The notes: generated by a model not told the origin, from the letters alone. A stretch of 64,000 nt of DNA from Marisediminitalea lipolytica (GCF_001758465.1 NZ_MJIC01000015.1:744001-808000); one strand, 5' to 3'; positions 27,431 through 38,717 are shown, numbered from the stretch's first letter. Made by a program: numbers and translations.

Positions 27431-29509
27431 TTACCAAATTGATACCCGCTCTTCGGGGGGCAGGTACATCAGGTCATCTTCTGTCACATTAAATGCGCTG
27501 TACCAGGCATCCATGTTGCGTACTACACCGTTAACCCGGTACTGCGCCGGACTGTGTGGATCTGATAGCAGTTGTTGGCGCAGTGCATCGTCTCTGATTT
27601 TCATTCGCCATACCTGTGCCCAGGCCATAAAGAACCGTTGGTCGCCGGTGAAGCCGTCGAGTACCGGGGGCTCGCCGTGTTTTTCTTTATGCAGCTGATA
27701 AGCAGAGTAGGCCATTTCCAGTCCGCCTAAATCACCAATGTTTTCGCCCAGCGTAAGGCGGCCATTCACGTTCTGCCCTTCTATGGGTGAAAAGGTATCG
27801 TACTGCGCCACCAGTTTATCGGAGCGTAGTTTAAAGTTTTCGTCAGCTGTGCCTGTCCACCAGTCACGAATTTTGCCAAGTTCGTCAAAGCGGCGTCCCT
27901 GGTCGTCAAAGCCATGGCCAATTTCGTGGCCGATAACCGCGCCGATAGCGCCATAGTTAACGGCGGGGTCGGCATTCATATCAAAAAACGGGGGTTGCAG
28001 AATACCGGCCGGAAAGGTGATTTGGTTCATCAGTGGGTTGTAGGAGGCATTCACTGTTTGCGGTGGATAGGGCCATTGCTCGCGGTCTACCGGGCCGCCG
28101 AGTTTGTCTACATCTTGCTGCCACATAAATTCAGTAATGCGGGCTGCATTCCCTACCATATCGCCTTCAACAATATTGAGCTTGTCATAGTTTATCCACT
28201 TATTGGTGTAGCCAATGTGGGGCTCAAAGGTACTGAGTTTTAACAGCGCCTGTTGCTTGGTCTCATCATCCATCCAGGTGTTGTCTTTAATTCTCGCCTC
28301 AAAGGCAATACGCAGGTTTTTTACCAGATCGTCCATCTGTTTTTTGGCGGCGGGCGGGAAGTGGCGATCCACATAAATTTTGCCTACGGCTTCGCCCAGA
28401 TTGCGGTTGACCAGATCCGAACCGCGCTTCCAGCGTGCGCGTTGGTCTGGTACACCCCGTAATGTGGTAGAGTAAAAATCAAACTGCGCCTGATCGGTTT
28501 CGGCGGTGAGTAAAGCGGCATTAGCGTCGATAAAGTGGAAAGTCAGGTATTCCTTCCACCGCTCTACCGGAATTTCCTGCAGTAAAGTTGCTGAGGCCTG
28601 AATGGCATCAGGTTGCATTACCACAAAACTTTCTATTTCGGATAGCCCAAGCTTGGCAAACATGGCCTGCCAGTCAAACTCTGGTGCCAGCGTTTTTAGT
28701 TCTGCCGGTGTCATAGGATTGTAGATCTTCTTGATATCCCGGCTTTCTTCACGGCTCCAGTGCACCTTAGCCAGCTCATATTCTATCTGGTAGATGCTTT
28801 GTGCTTTCGCTTCGGCATCACTTATCCCGGCCAGAGTCATCACTTTTACCATATAGTCCTTGTAGGCTTGTTGATACTTTACAAACTTTTCTTCATCTTT
28901 CAGGTAGTAATCCCTGTCGGGCATACCTAAACCAGACTGCCAGATACCGGCGGTGTAACGGGTGGTATCAGCCGGGTCCGGGAAGGTACCAAAACCAATG
29001 GGAGACGCATGGTGTAAAGAGGCAACAAAGTTCACCAGATCGTCACTGCTTTTTATCGCTGCAATTTCTGCCAGCCAGGGCTCAATGGGGGTAGTACCCT
29101 TATCATTCAGTGCCTCGACATTCATCCAGGTACCGTAGTAGCTGCCTACTTTTTGCACCAGAGAGCCTGGGGCGCCGCTTTCTTCGCGTAGCGATTCAAT
29201 AATATCCTTAACCTGCTCTGTGGAGCGTTCCCTCAGTGCCATAAACACACCATAACGGGATTGGTCTGAAGGGATCTCGAAGGTTTCCATCCAGTGGCCG
29301 TTTACGTACTTATTAAAATCCTGGCCCGGACGGATAGCCGTATTCATCTGGTCCAGGTCGATGCCCCACGTGCCTACTTCGGCAGCGCCGCTGGCTGTGC
29401 TATCGCTGGTGGTTTCTGTTGCTGCGGGTGTGGTGGCTTCTTCTGGTTTACTACAGCCTGTTAGTGCCAGTGCTAACAGCAGTGGACTAAGCATAGAAAG
29501 GCGATTCAT
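27431..29509 (-). CDS. M13 family metallopeptidase (neprilysin/PepO type), lipoprotein
   Basis: A 692-residue zinc endopeptidase. It has a lipoprotein signal (LLLALALTGC, lipobox LTGC), so it is probably anchored in the periplasm or outer membrane. The zinc site is GHEIGHGFDDQG near residue 527, with the third ligand in ENIGDLGGLEMAY; the substrate-binding NASYNPLMNQITFPAGILQPPFF and the late CxVW-like end (PEERVSIW, lacking the Cys) are family features. M13 enzymes cut oligopeptides. The ATG at 29509 is chosen because AAGGAAAGAG lies upstream; an in-frame extension to 29593 would add a non-signal leader before the lipobox. Confidence 0.94.
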   Translation of the reverse strand: MNRLSMLSPLLLALALTGCSKPEEATTPAATETTSDSTASGAAEVGTWGIDLDQMNTAIRPGQDFNKYVNGHWMETFEIPSDQSRYGVFMALRERSTEQVKDIIESLREESGAPGSLVQKVGSYYGTWMNVEALNDKGTTPIEPWLAEIAAIKSSDDLVNFVASLHHASPIGFGTFPDPADTTRYTAGIWQSGLGMPDRDYYLKDEEKFVKYQQAYKDYMVKVMTLAGISDAEAKAQSIYQIEYELAKVHWSREESRDIKKIYNPMTPAELKTLAPEFDWQAMFAKLGLSEIESFVVMQPDAIQASATLLQEIPVERWKEYLTFHFIDANAALLTAETDQAQFDFYSTTLRGVPDQRARWKRGSDLVNRNLGEAVGKIYVDRHFPPAAKKQMDDLVKNLRIAFEARIKDNTWMDDETKQQALLKLSTFEPHIGYTNKWINYDKLNIVEGDMVGNAARITEFMWQQDVDKLGGPVDREQWPYPPQTVNASYNPLMNQITFPAGILQPPFFDMNADPAVNYGAIGAVIGHEIGHGFDDQGRRFDELGKIRDWWTGTADENFKLRSDKLVAQYDTFSPIEGQNVNGRLTLGENIGDLGGLEMAYSAYQLHKEKHGEPPVLDGFTGDQRFFMAWAQVWRMKIRDDALRQQLLSDPHSPAQYRVNGVVRNMDAWYSAFNVTEDDLMYLPPEERVSIW

Positions 29510-29702
29510 ATCTCTTTCCTTTAATGAGAGTGAAATTACCGTTAGCAGTAGAGCCGTGTTATTTAACGGCTGATAAACGGCATCTTGCCTCAATCGTCGG
29601 ATACGGCTGGCGATATCAGTGGTCTCAGCCTATCGCACATTATTTGTACAATGCAACTAATTATCATTTCGTCTGGTTGTGGCGGACACCGGTAGGTTTG
29701 GA

Positions 29703-30941
29703 TTAATCGTGTACTACACGGTTGCGGCCATTATGTTTGGCCTGATAGAGCAGTTTGTCGGCGGTTGTTAGCATTGACTGTATGTTGTGATCATTTTGAG
29801 TGGTAAGGCCTATGCTTACCGTAACAGGGATTGAAGTTTGTTCAAATAACACCGGTTTTTCAGCAATTTTACGGCATATGTGCTGGAGTCGCTGAATGGC
29901 TTCTTCGGGAGTAAAATCGGGCAGGTAAACGCAAAATTCCTCACCACCAAAGCGCGCGATGATTACGTCGCTGCAAATTACGCCTAATCGTTTGGCGACC
30001 ACCCTGAGTACCTCATCGCCGGCATCGTGGCCATGGGTATCATTAATGGATTTAAAAAAGTCCAGATCCAGCAGCGCCAGCGCCTGTTGTGCTGGCTGGT
30101 TGCGCTGCATTTTATTTACCGTATAGAAAAAATGACGGCGATTAGGTAAACCAGTGAGGTAATCGGTATTGGCTGTCCGCCGGATGGTTTCTACATTCTC
30201 GATTAATTCGATATTTTGATTAACCCGGCAGAGGAATTCTTCCAGATGGTAGGGTTTGCGCACAAAATCGTTGGCCCCGCTTTTAATAAACCGCGCTGAC
30301 AACAGATTATTACGATCTGATGCCAGGCCAATAATCGCCAGATCTTCTTTGGCGTACTGTTTACGCAGCCAGGATATAAACAGTGTGGCGGGTTTATCCT
30401 GAATCTCGCTGTCTACAAACACTAATTTAATGTGACTGTGTTTATCCAAAATGGTTTCTGCATCGGCAGCGGTGGCACATTCGTAGGTAATAAAATTATG
30501 CCGGCGCAATAAGGCGGCAATCGCATTGCGTTCGGCGCGTTTGGTGTTGATAACCAGCACCCCGATAGTTTTATTTTTTTCCAGGCGGCCAAGCAAACGC
30601 ATCAGATAGTCGAACATCTGCGCGTTTTCTTTGGGAATGTAATCCACCACATCACGCGATAAAACCGATTTGCGGATATCCTCATCCAGTCTGGCGGTGG
30701 TAACAATGGTTGGCAGGTAGCTCTGCACGGCAAAGTCGATAGCTTCGCCGTGAATGGCGTCCGGTAAATCATAATCCACAATAGCGCACAGATAATCCTC
30801 GGGTTCACTGTGCATAAAAAGGTGTTTTGCAGCGGTTAGCGTGGTGGCGAGTACCGGCTCAAGTTGAGCCATTTCAACCAGCTTCTTCAGCAGGCTGATA
30901 CTACTTACACTGTCTTCAATTATCAGCACCTTCTGCTGCAT
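29703..30941 (-). CDS. response regulator with two REC domains and a GGDEF output (diguanylate cyclase)
   Basis: A 412-residue soluble protein: REC1 (residues 1-120, phospho-acceptor Asp56 in AIVDYDLPD), REC2 (about 125-245, FVDSEIQDKP) and a GGDEF domain (250-412) with active site RFGGEEF near residue 334. The layout is like PleD. The catalytic GGEEF motif is intact, so synthesis of cyclic di-GMP from GTP is expected. The residues before the active site read VICSDVIIARF, lacking the Arg of the RxxD inhibitory site, so product inhibition may be absent. No cognate kinase is adjacent. The gene starts nine bases after the stop of uvrD, so the two may share a transcript. Confidence 0.93.
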   Translation of the reverse strand: MQQKVLIIEDSVSSISLLKKLVEMAQLEPVLATTLTAAKHLFMHSEPEDYLCAIVDYDLPDAIHGEAIDFAVQSYLPTIVTTARLDEDIRKSVLSRDVVDYIPKENAQMFDYLMRLLGRLEKNKTIGVLVINTKRAERNAIAALLRRHNFITYECATAADAETILDKHSHIKLVFVDSEIQDKPATLFISWLRKQYAKEDLAIIGLASDRNNLLSARFIKSGANDFVRKPYHLEEFLCRVNQNIELIENVETIRRTANTDYLTGLPNRRHFFYTVNKMQRNQPAQQALALLDLDFFKSINDTHGHDAGDEVLRVVAKRLGVICSDVIIARFGGEEFCVYLPDFTPEEAIQRLQHICRKIAEKPVLFEQTSIPVTVSIGLTTQNDHNIQSMLTTADKLLYQAKHNGRNRVVHD

Positions 30942-30950
30942 TGAGGTTCC

Positions 30951-33119
30951 TTATAACGCCTCGAGTTTTGCAAAACTAAGAACCAGCCATTTGCTGCCGA
31001 ACTCATCAAAATTAACCTGAACTCGCGCATGGTCGCCACTGCCTTCGTAATTAAGGACTACGCCTTCGCCAAATTTGCGGTGTTTAACACGTTGACCCAG
31101 AGTAAATCCGCTTTGCTCCATGCGTTCGTGGGAAGCGGCGTTGCTAAAGCGACTGGGGACTGGTCTAGAAACTGTAGACGTCAGACGGATTTCTTCCACA
31201 CATTCGGTGGGAATTTCACGTAAAAAGCGTGATGCCGTGTGATATTTTTCCTGTCCGTATACCCGGCGCATTTCGGCGTAGGTCATGTACAGTTTCTTCA
31301 TTGCCCGGGTCATGCCCACGTAGCACAAGCGGCGTTCTTCCTCCATGCGCCCGGGCTCGTCGTTGGTCATCTGGCTGGGGAACATGCCTTCTTCCACCCC
31401 GGCAATAAAGACCAAAGGAAACTCTAACCCTTTAGCGGTGTGAATGGTCATCATTTGCACCGCATCCTGATCGCCGCTGGCCTGAGTTTCTCCAGCTTCC
31501 AGTGAAGCATGGGCCAGAAAGGCTTGCAGCGGAGTCATTTCGTCCGCTTCTTCGGGAATGACAAACTGTTTACAGGCGGTAACCAGCTCTTCTAAGTTCT
31601 CCAGACGAGCCTGGGCTTTCTCGCCTTTTTCGGCCTGGTACATGGCGTATAAACCAGAGTGGTTGATGGCTTTGTTAGCCTGTTCCTCCAGTGGCAGGGT
31701 GTCAAATTCACCCGCCAGCTGGTTTATCAGGTCGATAAACGAAGTTAAGGCGTTCGCCGCGCGGCCTTTAAGTCCGCCATCCTGCAACAGCTGTAAGCTG
31801 GCCTGCCACATCGAGCAATCCTGCATTCTGGCTTGTTCACGGATAGTGGCCAGGGTACGTTCGCCTAATCCGCGACTGGGCGTATTCACCACGCGTTCAA
31901 ACGCGGCGTCATCGTGGGCATGATTAACCAGGCGCATATAACCCAGCGCGTCTTTGATTTCCTGACGCTCGAAAAAGCGTAAGCCACCATAAATGCGGTA
32001 GGGTAGACTCTGATGCAGCAGTGCTTCTTCAAGCACCCGCGACTGAGCGTTATTACGATACAGAATAGCCACTTCTTTTAGCTGATTACCCTGATTATGC
32101 CAGTCACTAATTTGTGACACGATAAACCGCGCTTCATCCAAATCGTTAAAGCCAGCATAAATTGAAATCGGCTCGCCGTCGTCACCATCGGTCCACAGTT
32201 CTTTGCCTAAGCGACCCTGGTTATTATCTATCACCGTGTTCGCGGCTTTCAGAATGGTGGCGGTAGAACGGTAGTTCTGTTCCAGACGAATAGTAGTGGC
32301 ACCGTTAAAGTCTTTTAAAAAGTGCTGAATGTTGTCTACGTTAGCGCCGCGCCAGCCATAAATAGACTGATCATCGTCGCCTACAATCATGATGTTATTG
32401 TCGTGGCTGCACAGCAAACGCAGCCAGGCGTACTGAATGTTGTTGGTATCCTGAAATTCGTCTACCAGAACAGCACGAAAACGGCGTTGGTAATGGGCGA
32501 GTACATCGGGATTTTTTACCCACAGTTCATGGGCGCGTAGCAATAGTTCGGCAAAGTCCACTAAACCTGAGCGATCGCAGGCTTCCTGGTAAGCGGCGTA
32601 AATATCGCGCATTTTTTGCTGAGTGTGATCGCCATGGGTTTCGATATGCTGCGGACGTAAGCCCTCATCTTTATTGCCATTGATGTACCACTGAATTTGC
32701 CGTGGCGCCCAGTGTTTTTCGTCCAGATTCATGGCCTTAAGGATGCGGCGGATCAGGCGATACTGGTCGTCTGAGTCGAGGATCTGAAAGTTCTCGGGTA
32801 AATTGGCTTCAGCGTAGTGAGCACGTAACAAGCGGTGCGCCAAACCATGGAAAGTACCAATCCACATGGTATTAAGCGGCCTGCCCATCACTTTTTCTAT
32901 GCGGCCACGCATTTCCCGGGCCGCTTTGTTGGTAAAGGTAACGGCCAGAATACTGTAAGGGGCAATGTTTTCGACCTGCATAAGCCAGGCAATGCGATGC
33001 ACCAGCACACGGGTTTTTCCACTGCCGGCACCCGCCAGCACCAACATATTAGACAAAGGCGCAGCTACGGCTTCGCGCTGTTTATCGTTTAAATCGTCGA
33101 GTAACTCAGAAACATCCAT
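30951..33119 (-). CDS. uvrD: DNA helicase II UvrD
   Basis: A 722-residue superfamily 1A helicase. It starts MDVSELLDDLNDKQREAVAAP, typical of UvrD, with Walker A LAGAGSGKTRVLVHR near residues 28-42, DEFQDTNNIQY (motif II), GDDDQSIYGWRGA (motif III), and MTIHTAKGLEFPLVFIAG with VGMTRAMKKL (motifs V and VI). The C-terminal tudor-like domain with GQRVKHRKFGEGVVL is present. It unwinds DNA in mismatch and nucleotide excision repair. A LexA-like site lies just upstream of the start, consistent with SOS control known for E. coli uvrD. Confidence 0.97.
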   Translation of the reverse strand: MDVSELLDDLNDKQREAVAAPLSNMLVLAGAGSGKTRVLVHRIAWLMQVENIAPYSILAVTFTNKAAREMRGRIEKVMGRPLNTMWIGTFHGLAHRLLRAHYAEANLPENFQILDSDDQYRLIRRILKAMNLDEKHWAPRQIQWYINGNKDEGLRPQHIETHGDHTQQKMRDIYAAYQEACDRSGLVDFAELLLRAHELWVKNPDVLAHYQRRFRAVLVDEFQDTNNIQYAWLRLLCSHDNNIMIVGDDDQSIYGWRGANVDNIQHFLKDFNGATTIRLEQNYRSTATILKAANTVIDNNQGRLGKELWTDGDDGEPISIYAGFNDLDEARFIVSQISDWHNQGNQLKEVAILYRNNAQSRVLEEALLHQSLPYRIYGGLRFFERQEIKDALGYMRLVNHAHDDAAFERVVNTPSRGLGERTLATIREQARMQDCSMWQASLQLLQDGGLKGRAANALTSFIDLINQLAGEFDTLPLEEQANKAINHSGLYAMYQAEKGEKAQARLENLEELVTACKQFVIPEEADEMTPLQAFLAHASLEAGETQASGDQDAVQMMTIHTAKGLEFPLVFIAGVEEGMFPSQMTNDEPGRMEEERRLCYVGMTRAMKKLYMTYAEMRRVYGQEKYHTASRFLREIPTECVEEIRLTSTVSRPVPSRFSNAASHERMEQSGFTLGQRVKHRKFGEGVVLNYEGSGDHARVQVNFDEFGSKWLVLSFAKLEAL

Positions 33120-33444
33120 AACAATACAAAAACACCTGTATTTTTATTCAGGGCATAAAAAGCAGAGTATGCCATTAAAGCCTAAAGCGATAAACCGCGC
33201 CTGCACAATAATGCCGGATTATTGCCCGGAAGAGGTAAATGAAAGTGATCCTGAATTACCCGGGTCTCTTATATGGTAGTATTCACTTTCCGGTGTTGTG
33301 TATCCCGCTGAACTCTCCGGCTATCGAAATTTTAGTCAGCTTACTCTTGAATTTAATCGATAAACCATTATGTTACCGCTACCTGCGTTGACTGATTTAA
33401 TTTTACTCAGTGTAAGCCGCACAGCAAATACAAAGGAATTCTCC
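33120..33444. other. divergent intergenic region between uvrD and cysE
   Basis: About 325 bases carrying the promoters of both genes. It holds the LexA-like site at 33136-33151. A 36-codon frame starts at 33170 on the plus strand (MPLKPKAINRACTIMPDY) with only a weak ribosome site and is not called. A good AAAGGAA ribosome site for cysE lies at 33432. Confidence 0.5.
33136..33151 (-). promoter_or_regulatory. LexA/SOS-like operator upstream of uvrD
   Basis: CTGTATTTTTATTCAG, a CTG-N10-CAG element with an AT-only core. It differs at one position from CTGT-N8-ACAG. It lies 17 bases before the uvrD ATG, where a bound LexA would hinder transcription or early elongation. Confidence 0.65.
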
Positions 33445-34260
33445 ATGCATGCATTAACCGATACCGCTGATTTTTGGTTGCAGCTTAAAAAAGAAGCACG
33501 TGAAATCGCAGATAAAGAACCGCTGTTAGCGAGTTTTGTGCATGCCTGTATTTTAACTCATCACAACTTTGAATCGTCACTGAGCTTTATTTTGTCTAAC
33601 AAAATGGCCGACGACGTGATGCCAGCGCTGAGTGTCAGAGAAATTTTAGACGAAGCCTATTTGCTGGAACCTGAAATTGTTGAGTCTGCTATCGAAGATA
33701 TCCGCGCTATTTACACGCGGGATCCGGCGGTAACGAATTACCTTACCGTGCTGGTTCACTTTAAGGGATTTCAGGCGGTACAGGTCCACCGCATGGCGCA
33801 TTACCTGTGGCAACAGGGGCGTCACCAACTGGCCCTGTTTTTACAAAGCCGTAATTCGGAAACCTTTGCGGTAGACATTCATCCGGCGGCCAAAATTGGT
33901 AAAGGTGTCATGTTTGACCACGCTACGGGTATTGTGGTCGGTGAAACCGCGGTAATCGAAGATAACGTGTCTATTCTGCAAAACGTCACCCTGGGGGGTA
34001 CCGGTAACGAAAGTGGCGACCGCCATCCTAAAATTCGTCAGGGCGTTATGCTGGGCTCCGGGGCAAAAATCCTTGGCAACATCGAAGTGGGCGAAGGCTC
34101 TAAGGTGGGCGCGGGTAGTGTTGTGTTAAACGATGTACCAGCTCATGTTACGGTGGTTGGTGTACCGGCCAAAGTGGTGGGGCGTCCTTGTTGTCCGCGG
34201 CCGTGTGAATCGATGAACCAGAACGTGCTGGAAGACAACCAGCCATATGAACAGGCTTAG
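33445..34260 (+). CDS. cysE: serine O-acetyltransferase
   Basis: A 271-residue enzyme that acetylates L-serine with acetyl-CoA, the first step of cysteine synthesis. The N-terminal helical domain (WLQLKKEAREIADKEPLLASF) is followed by the left-handed hexapeptide beta helix, with DIHPAAKIGKGVMFDHATGI (catalytic His and Asp), ILQNVTLGGTGNESGDRHPK and KVGAGSVVLNDVP. The ATG at 33445 has AAAGGAA seven bases upstream; an in-frame start at 33370 is unlikely. The C-terminal tail is long enough to bind cysteine synthase CysK and to confer feedback inhibition, as in E. coli. A strong terminator follows. Confidence 0.96.
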   Translation: MHALTDTADFWLQLKKEAREIADKEPLLASFVHACILTHHNFESSLSFILSNKMADDVMPALSVREILDEAYLLEPEIVESAIEDIRAIYTRDPAVTNYLTVLVHFKGFQAVQVHRMAHYLWQQGRHQLALFLQSRNSETFAVDIHPAAKIGKGVMFDHATGIVVGETAVIEDNVSILQNVTLGGTGNESGDRHPKIRQGVMLGSGAKILGNIEVGEGSKVGAGSVVLNDVPAHVTVVGVPAKVVGRPCCPRPCESMNQNVLEDNQPYEQA

Positions 34261-34274
34261 TTAACCGTAATAAT

Positions 34275-34300
34275 AAAGACCGCCAAATGGCGGTCTTTTG
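34275..34300 (+). terminator. bidirectional terminator after cysE
   Basis: AAAGACCGCC, AAAT loop, GGCGGTCTTTT. The A and T runs on both sides let it work for cysE on the plus strand and for the convergent gene at 34313 on the minus strand. Confidence 0.92.
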
Positions 34301-34312
34301 CTTCCGGGCGAG

Positions 34313-34678
34313 TCACTCCATCAGATGGCGGTCGGGCAGACGGTTTCCCTCAACGAGTAGTATTTGGCACCCTCGTTGGTTAAGTTCAGGGCTAAAGGAA
34401 TCGCGAATCGTTGCGTAATCCGTTGCGCAGACGCACAGCACGGCTTTTATCTTGTTCCGCTCCACCAGAGCAATAAGCTCGCTGGCATAACGTAACTGTG
34501 CTTCCAGAATATAGGTTTTGTGATGCCAGGGTTCCTCGTTGAGTATAAACAAGGGCTGAAAATGTCTGCTGTTTCGTAGCGCATCGGTAAGCTGGTACGA
34601 AGCAATATCCGTCCCTACCACAATCACCGGTATCGGTGCTGGCTGAAACCATTGTTTTACACGCTGCAACCACCTCAT
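34313..34678 (-). CDS. small Rossmann-like protein resembling the N-terminal domain of CapD/FlaA1-type epimerases
   Basis: A 121-residue protein. VIVVGTDIASYQLTDALRNSRHFQPLFILNEEPW, a helix, then ASELIALVERNKIKAVLCVCAT has the beta-alpha-beta pattern of the CoA-binding-like domain that precedes the catalytic domain in polysaccharide nucleotide-sugar dehydratases. No catalytic domain follows, and the Gly motif is VGTD rather than GxGxxG, so it is probably not a catalyst. It might be a stand-alone sensor domain or a remnant of a larger gene. No clear Shine-Dalgarno is seen. The gene converges on cysE. Confidence 0.5.
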   Translation of the reverse strand: MRWLQRVKQWFQPAPIPVIVVGTDIASYQLTDALRNSRHFQPLFILNEEPWHHKTYILEAQLRYASELIALVERNKIKAVLCVCATDYATIRDSFSPELNQRGCQILLVEGNRLPDRHLME

Positions 34679-34869
34679 CAGCTATTACCATAACCTTATG
34701 CAAATAATGCGTATCTTATCGCAAATTCTTAACGCAAATAATACAGCATTGAAGTATTAATCCGGGTTTGTTTCAGGTATTGGTGATGGCGTAATTCTTT
34801 TGACTTTCACCGCAACAGCAGGTTGTATAGGAAAAGATTATCCAACCAGCAACAAGCAGGTGATAAACC

Positions 34870-35886
34870 ATGACATATCTTAAATTTGTTGTTGTAGCAT
34901 TTAGTGCACTGGTAATTTTTTTGGCGCAGCCCTTAAGGGCAGAGCAATTGTTTGTTAATTTTTCATCCTGCCAGTTAGCCAGCGGCGAGAGCATACCCCC
35001 CTGTAAAATAGGCTACCGTACCTTTGGTAGACTTAACGAGGATAAAAGCAACGCCGTGCTGGTTCCCACCTGGTACGGCGGTAACTCCAAAGGCCACGCT
35101 TATCTGGCCGACAGCGAGTATCTCGACCCGGATAAATATTATGTGATTATTATCGATGCCATTGGCAATGGTGTGTCGGTATCCCCTTCTAACAGTCCAT
35201 CGCAACCGGCAGCCAGTTTTCCGGTTTTTACCATCACCGATATGGTGAATTCACAATACCGGCTGTTAACCGACACTTTAGGCATTAAGCAGTTATACGC
35301 CATTGTCGGGCTGTCGATGGGTGCCATGCAAACCTTGCAATGGGCGGTCTCTTATCCGGATTTCACTACCCGTTATGCCGCGATTATTGGTTCGCCTCGA
35401 TTGCCATCATTTGATATTGCCCGATGGTCTACCCGCAACCGCCTGCTTAAATGGTATTTAGAATGTCGTTGCCAGGCACCACTGGAAATAATGACCGGAA
35501 TGCAAATGCTAAACAGCGTTCCCACAGCTTTGAGCGAATCACTGCCCCGGGACGAAGTTGAAAGTACAATTGTGAAGAAAGCGCAGGGCATCCGGTTAAC
35601 CGAAGGTCAGGTATGGGATCAAATCAGGCAGGCACAAGCCATGATTACTCACAACATTGCCGACCCCTTTAATAATGATATGGCAGCCGCCGCGAAAGCT
35701 ATTCGGGGTAAATTGCTGGTCGTGGTGGGCGCTGATGATCGGGTGGTTACCCCGCAGCCGGTAAAAGATTTGGCCGGGTTAACCAGGGCAACGCTGGTCG
35801 AGTTAGATAAGGATTGTGGACACGGCGATCCCTGGTGTGATGCCGGGCGGTTTAGTGCGGCCTTAACCGGTTTTTTGGCTGACTAG
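34870..35886 (+). CDS. exported alpha/beta hydrolase of the MetX (homoserine acetyltransferase-like) family
   Basis: A 338-residue protein with an N-terminal signal peptide (LKFVVVAFSALVIFLAQPLRA). The mature part follows the MetX pattern: IGYRTFGRLNEDKSNAVLVPTWYGG, IIIDAIGNGVSVSPSNS, the nucleophile elbow GLSMGAMQTLQW, a C-terminal Asp in VVGADDRVVTP and a His in DCGHGDPWCD. The triad Ser-Asp-His is complete. Cytosolic MetX enzymes acylate homoserine; a periplasmic member cannot readily do that, so it is more likely a hydrolase or acyltransferase on another substrate. AGGTGA precedes the ATG. A hairpin follows the gene. Confidence 0.85.
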   Translation: MTYLKFVVVAFSALVIFLAQPLRAEQLFVNFSSCQLASGESIPPCKIGYRTFGRLNEDKSNAVLVPTWYGGNSKGHAYLADSEYLDPDKYYVIIIDAIGNGVSVSPSNSPSQPAASFPVFTITDMVNSQYRLLTDTLGIKQLYAIVGLSMGAMQTLQWAVSYPDFTTRYAAIIGSPRLPSFDIARWSTRNRLLKWYLECRCQAPLEIMTGMQMLNSVPTALSESLPRDEVESTIVKKAQGIRLTEGQVWDQIRQAQAMITHNIADPFNNDMAAAAKAIRGKLLVVVGADDRVVTPQPVKDLAGLTRATLVELDKDCGHGDPWCDAGRFSAALTGFLAD

Positions 35887-35908
35887 CCCTTTAGCAGTAT
35901 GAGAATGC

Positions 35909-35936
35909 ATCAGGACCGTCTGCTGACGGTCCTGAT
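35909..35936 (+). terminator. hairpin between the MetX-like gene and fadH
   Basis: A perfect 12-base stem (ATCAGGACCGTC and its complement) with a TGCT loop, lying between convergent genes. The U-tract is weak on both sides, but position and strength suggest a bidirectional terminator. Confidence 0.65.
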
Positions 35937-35945
35937 CGTTTACTC

Positions 35946-38039
<2,094 letters not shown>

Positions 38040-38044
38040 TTAAT

Positions 38045-38057
38045 TTGACACTGTCAA
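38045..38057 (+). promoter_or_regulatory. palindromic operator with back-to-back -35 elements between fadH and the TetR gene
   Basis: TTGACACTGTCAA is a perfect 13-base palindrome. Its left half is a consensus -35 for the TetR gene (TAAGAT at 38067, 16-base spacer) and its right half is TTGACA on the minus strand, a possible fadH -35. A TetR dimer bound here would block both promoters. The left half plus TGT recurs upstream of the acyl-CoA dehydrogenase. Confidence 0.6.
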
Positions 38058-38099
38058 GATAAACATTAAGATAGCCATTCAGATATTTTGAGTAAGTTT

Positions 38100-38711
38100 A
38101 TGGCTACTGCACCGGCAAAATCACAAACGGCCTATCATCATGGCGATTTACGTAAAGCATTGTTAGAAGCGGCGACACTGCGCATTGAGCGCGATGGGCT
38201 TGAAGGGCTGTCGTTGCGTAAGCTGGCCGAGGATATCGGTGTATCCAGAACCGCGCTTTATCATCATTTTAAAGACAAGAGTGCATTGTTAAATGCGATC
38301 GCAGCACAAGGTTTTGCAGCCTGGACGCAAATGACTTTAAGCCACGGTGATGACGAAGGCTTACCGGTCAGAGAGCGTCTTCGAGGATTTATTTTTGGTT
38401 ATGTCGACTGGGCGCGTCGTCATCCACAGTTATACGATTTGATGTTTGGCAGCTCAATCTGGAAAAAAGGCCTCGCCGATGAGCATCTGAAAGAAGTCGC
38501 GTATCCGGCATTTCAGGCCATGCTAGGGATGATTTCCCGCTGGCAGCGGGGCGGTAATATTAACTCTAATGCTGATCCGCTGCGCTTAACCCAGGTTATC
38601 TGGGCTACAGTGCATGGTATGGTGCGGCTATTAATGGATGGTATATACGCCGATGCCACCCACCTGGATGCCATGTGCGACTGTGCACTGGAGTTAATTA
38701 TTCAGGCATAA
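38100..38711 (+). CDS. TetR family transcriptional regulator, probable repressor of fadH and acyl-CoA genes
   Basis: A 203-residue regulator. The N-terminal helix-turn-helix spans residues about 15-60 (LRKALLEAATLRIERDGLEG, LRKLAEDIGVSRTALYHHFKD), typical of TetR; the rest is a helical ligand and dimer domain with a TetR_C-like WVDWARRHPQLYDLMFGS segment. It is divergent from fadH and two transcription units from acyl-CoA genes, so a fatty acyl or acyl-CoA effector is likely by context. The ATG at 38100 is used; a TTG at 38088 is the other option and neither has a strong ribosome site. A palindrome overlapping its own -35 suggests autoregulation. Confidence 0.9.
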   Translation: MATAPAKSQTAYHHGDLRKALLEAATLRIERDGLEGLSLRKLAEDIGVSRTALYHHFKDKSALLNAIAAQGFAAWTQMTLSHGDDEGLPVRERLRGFIFGYVDWARRHPQLYDLMFGSSIWKKGLADEHLKEVAYPAFQAMLGMISRWQRGGNINSNADPLRLTQVIWATVHGMVRLLMDGIYADATHLDAMCDCALELIIQA

Positions 38712-38717
38712 GTGTTG

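Noticed and set aside
33170..33279. 36-codon frame MPLKPKAINRACTIMPDY... between uvrD and cysE
   Set aside because: Weak ribosome site, no recognised motif and location in a shared promoter region; could be chance.
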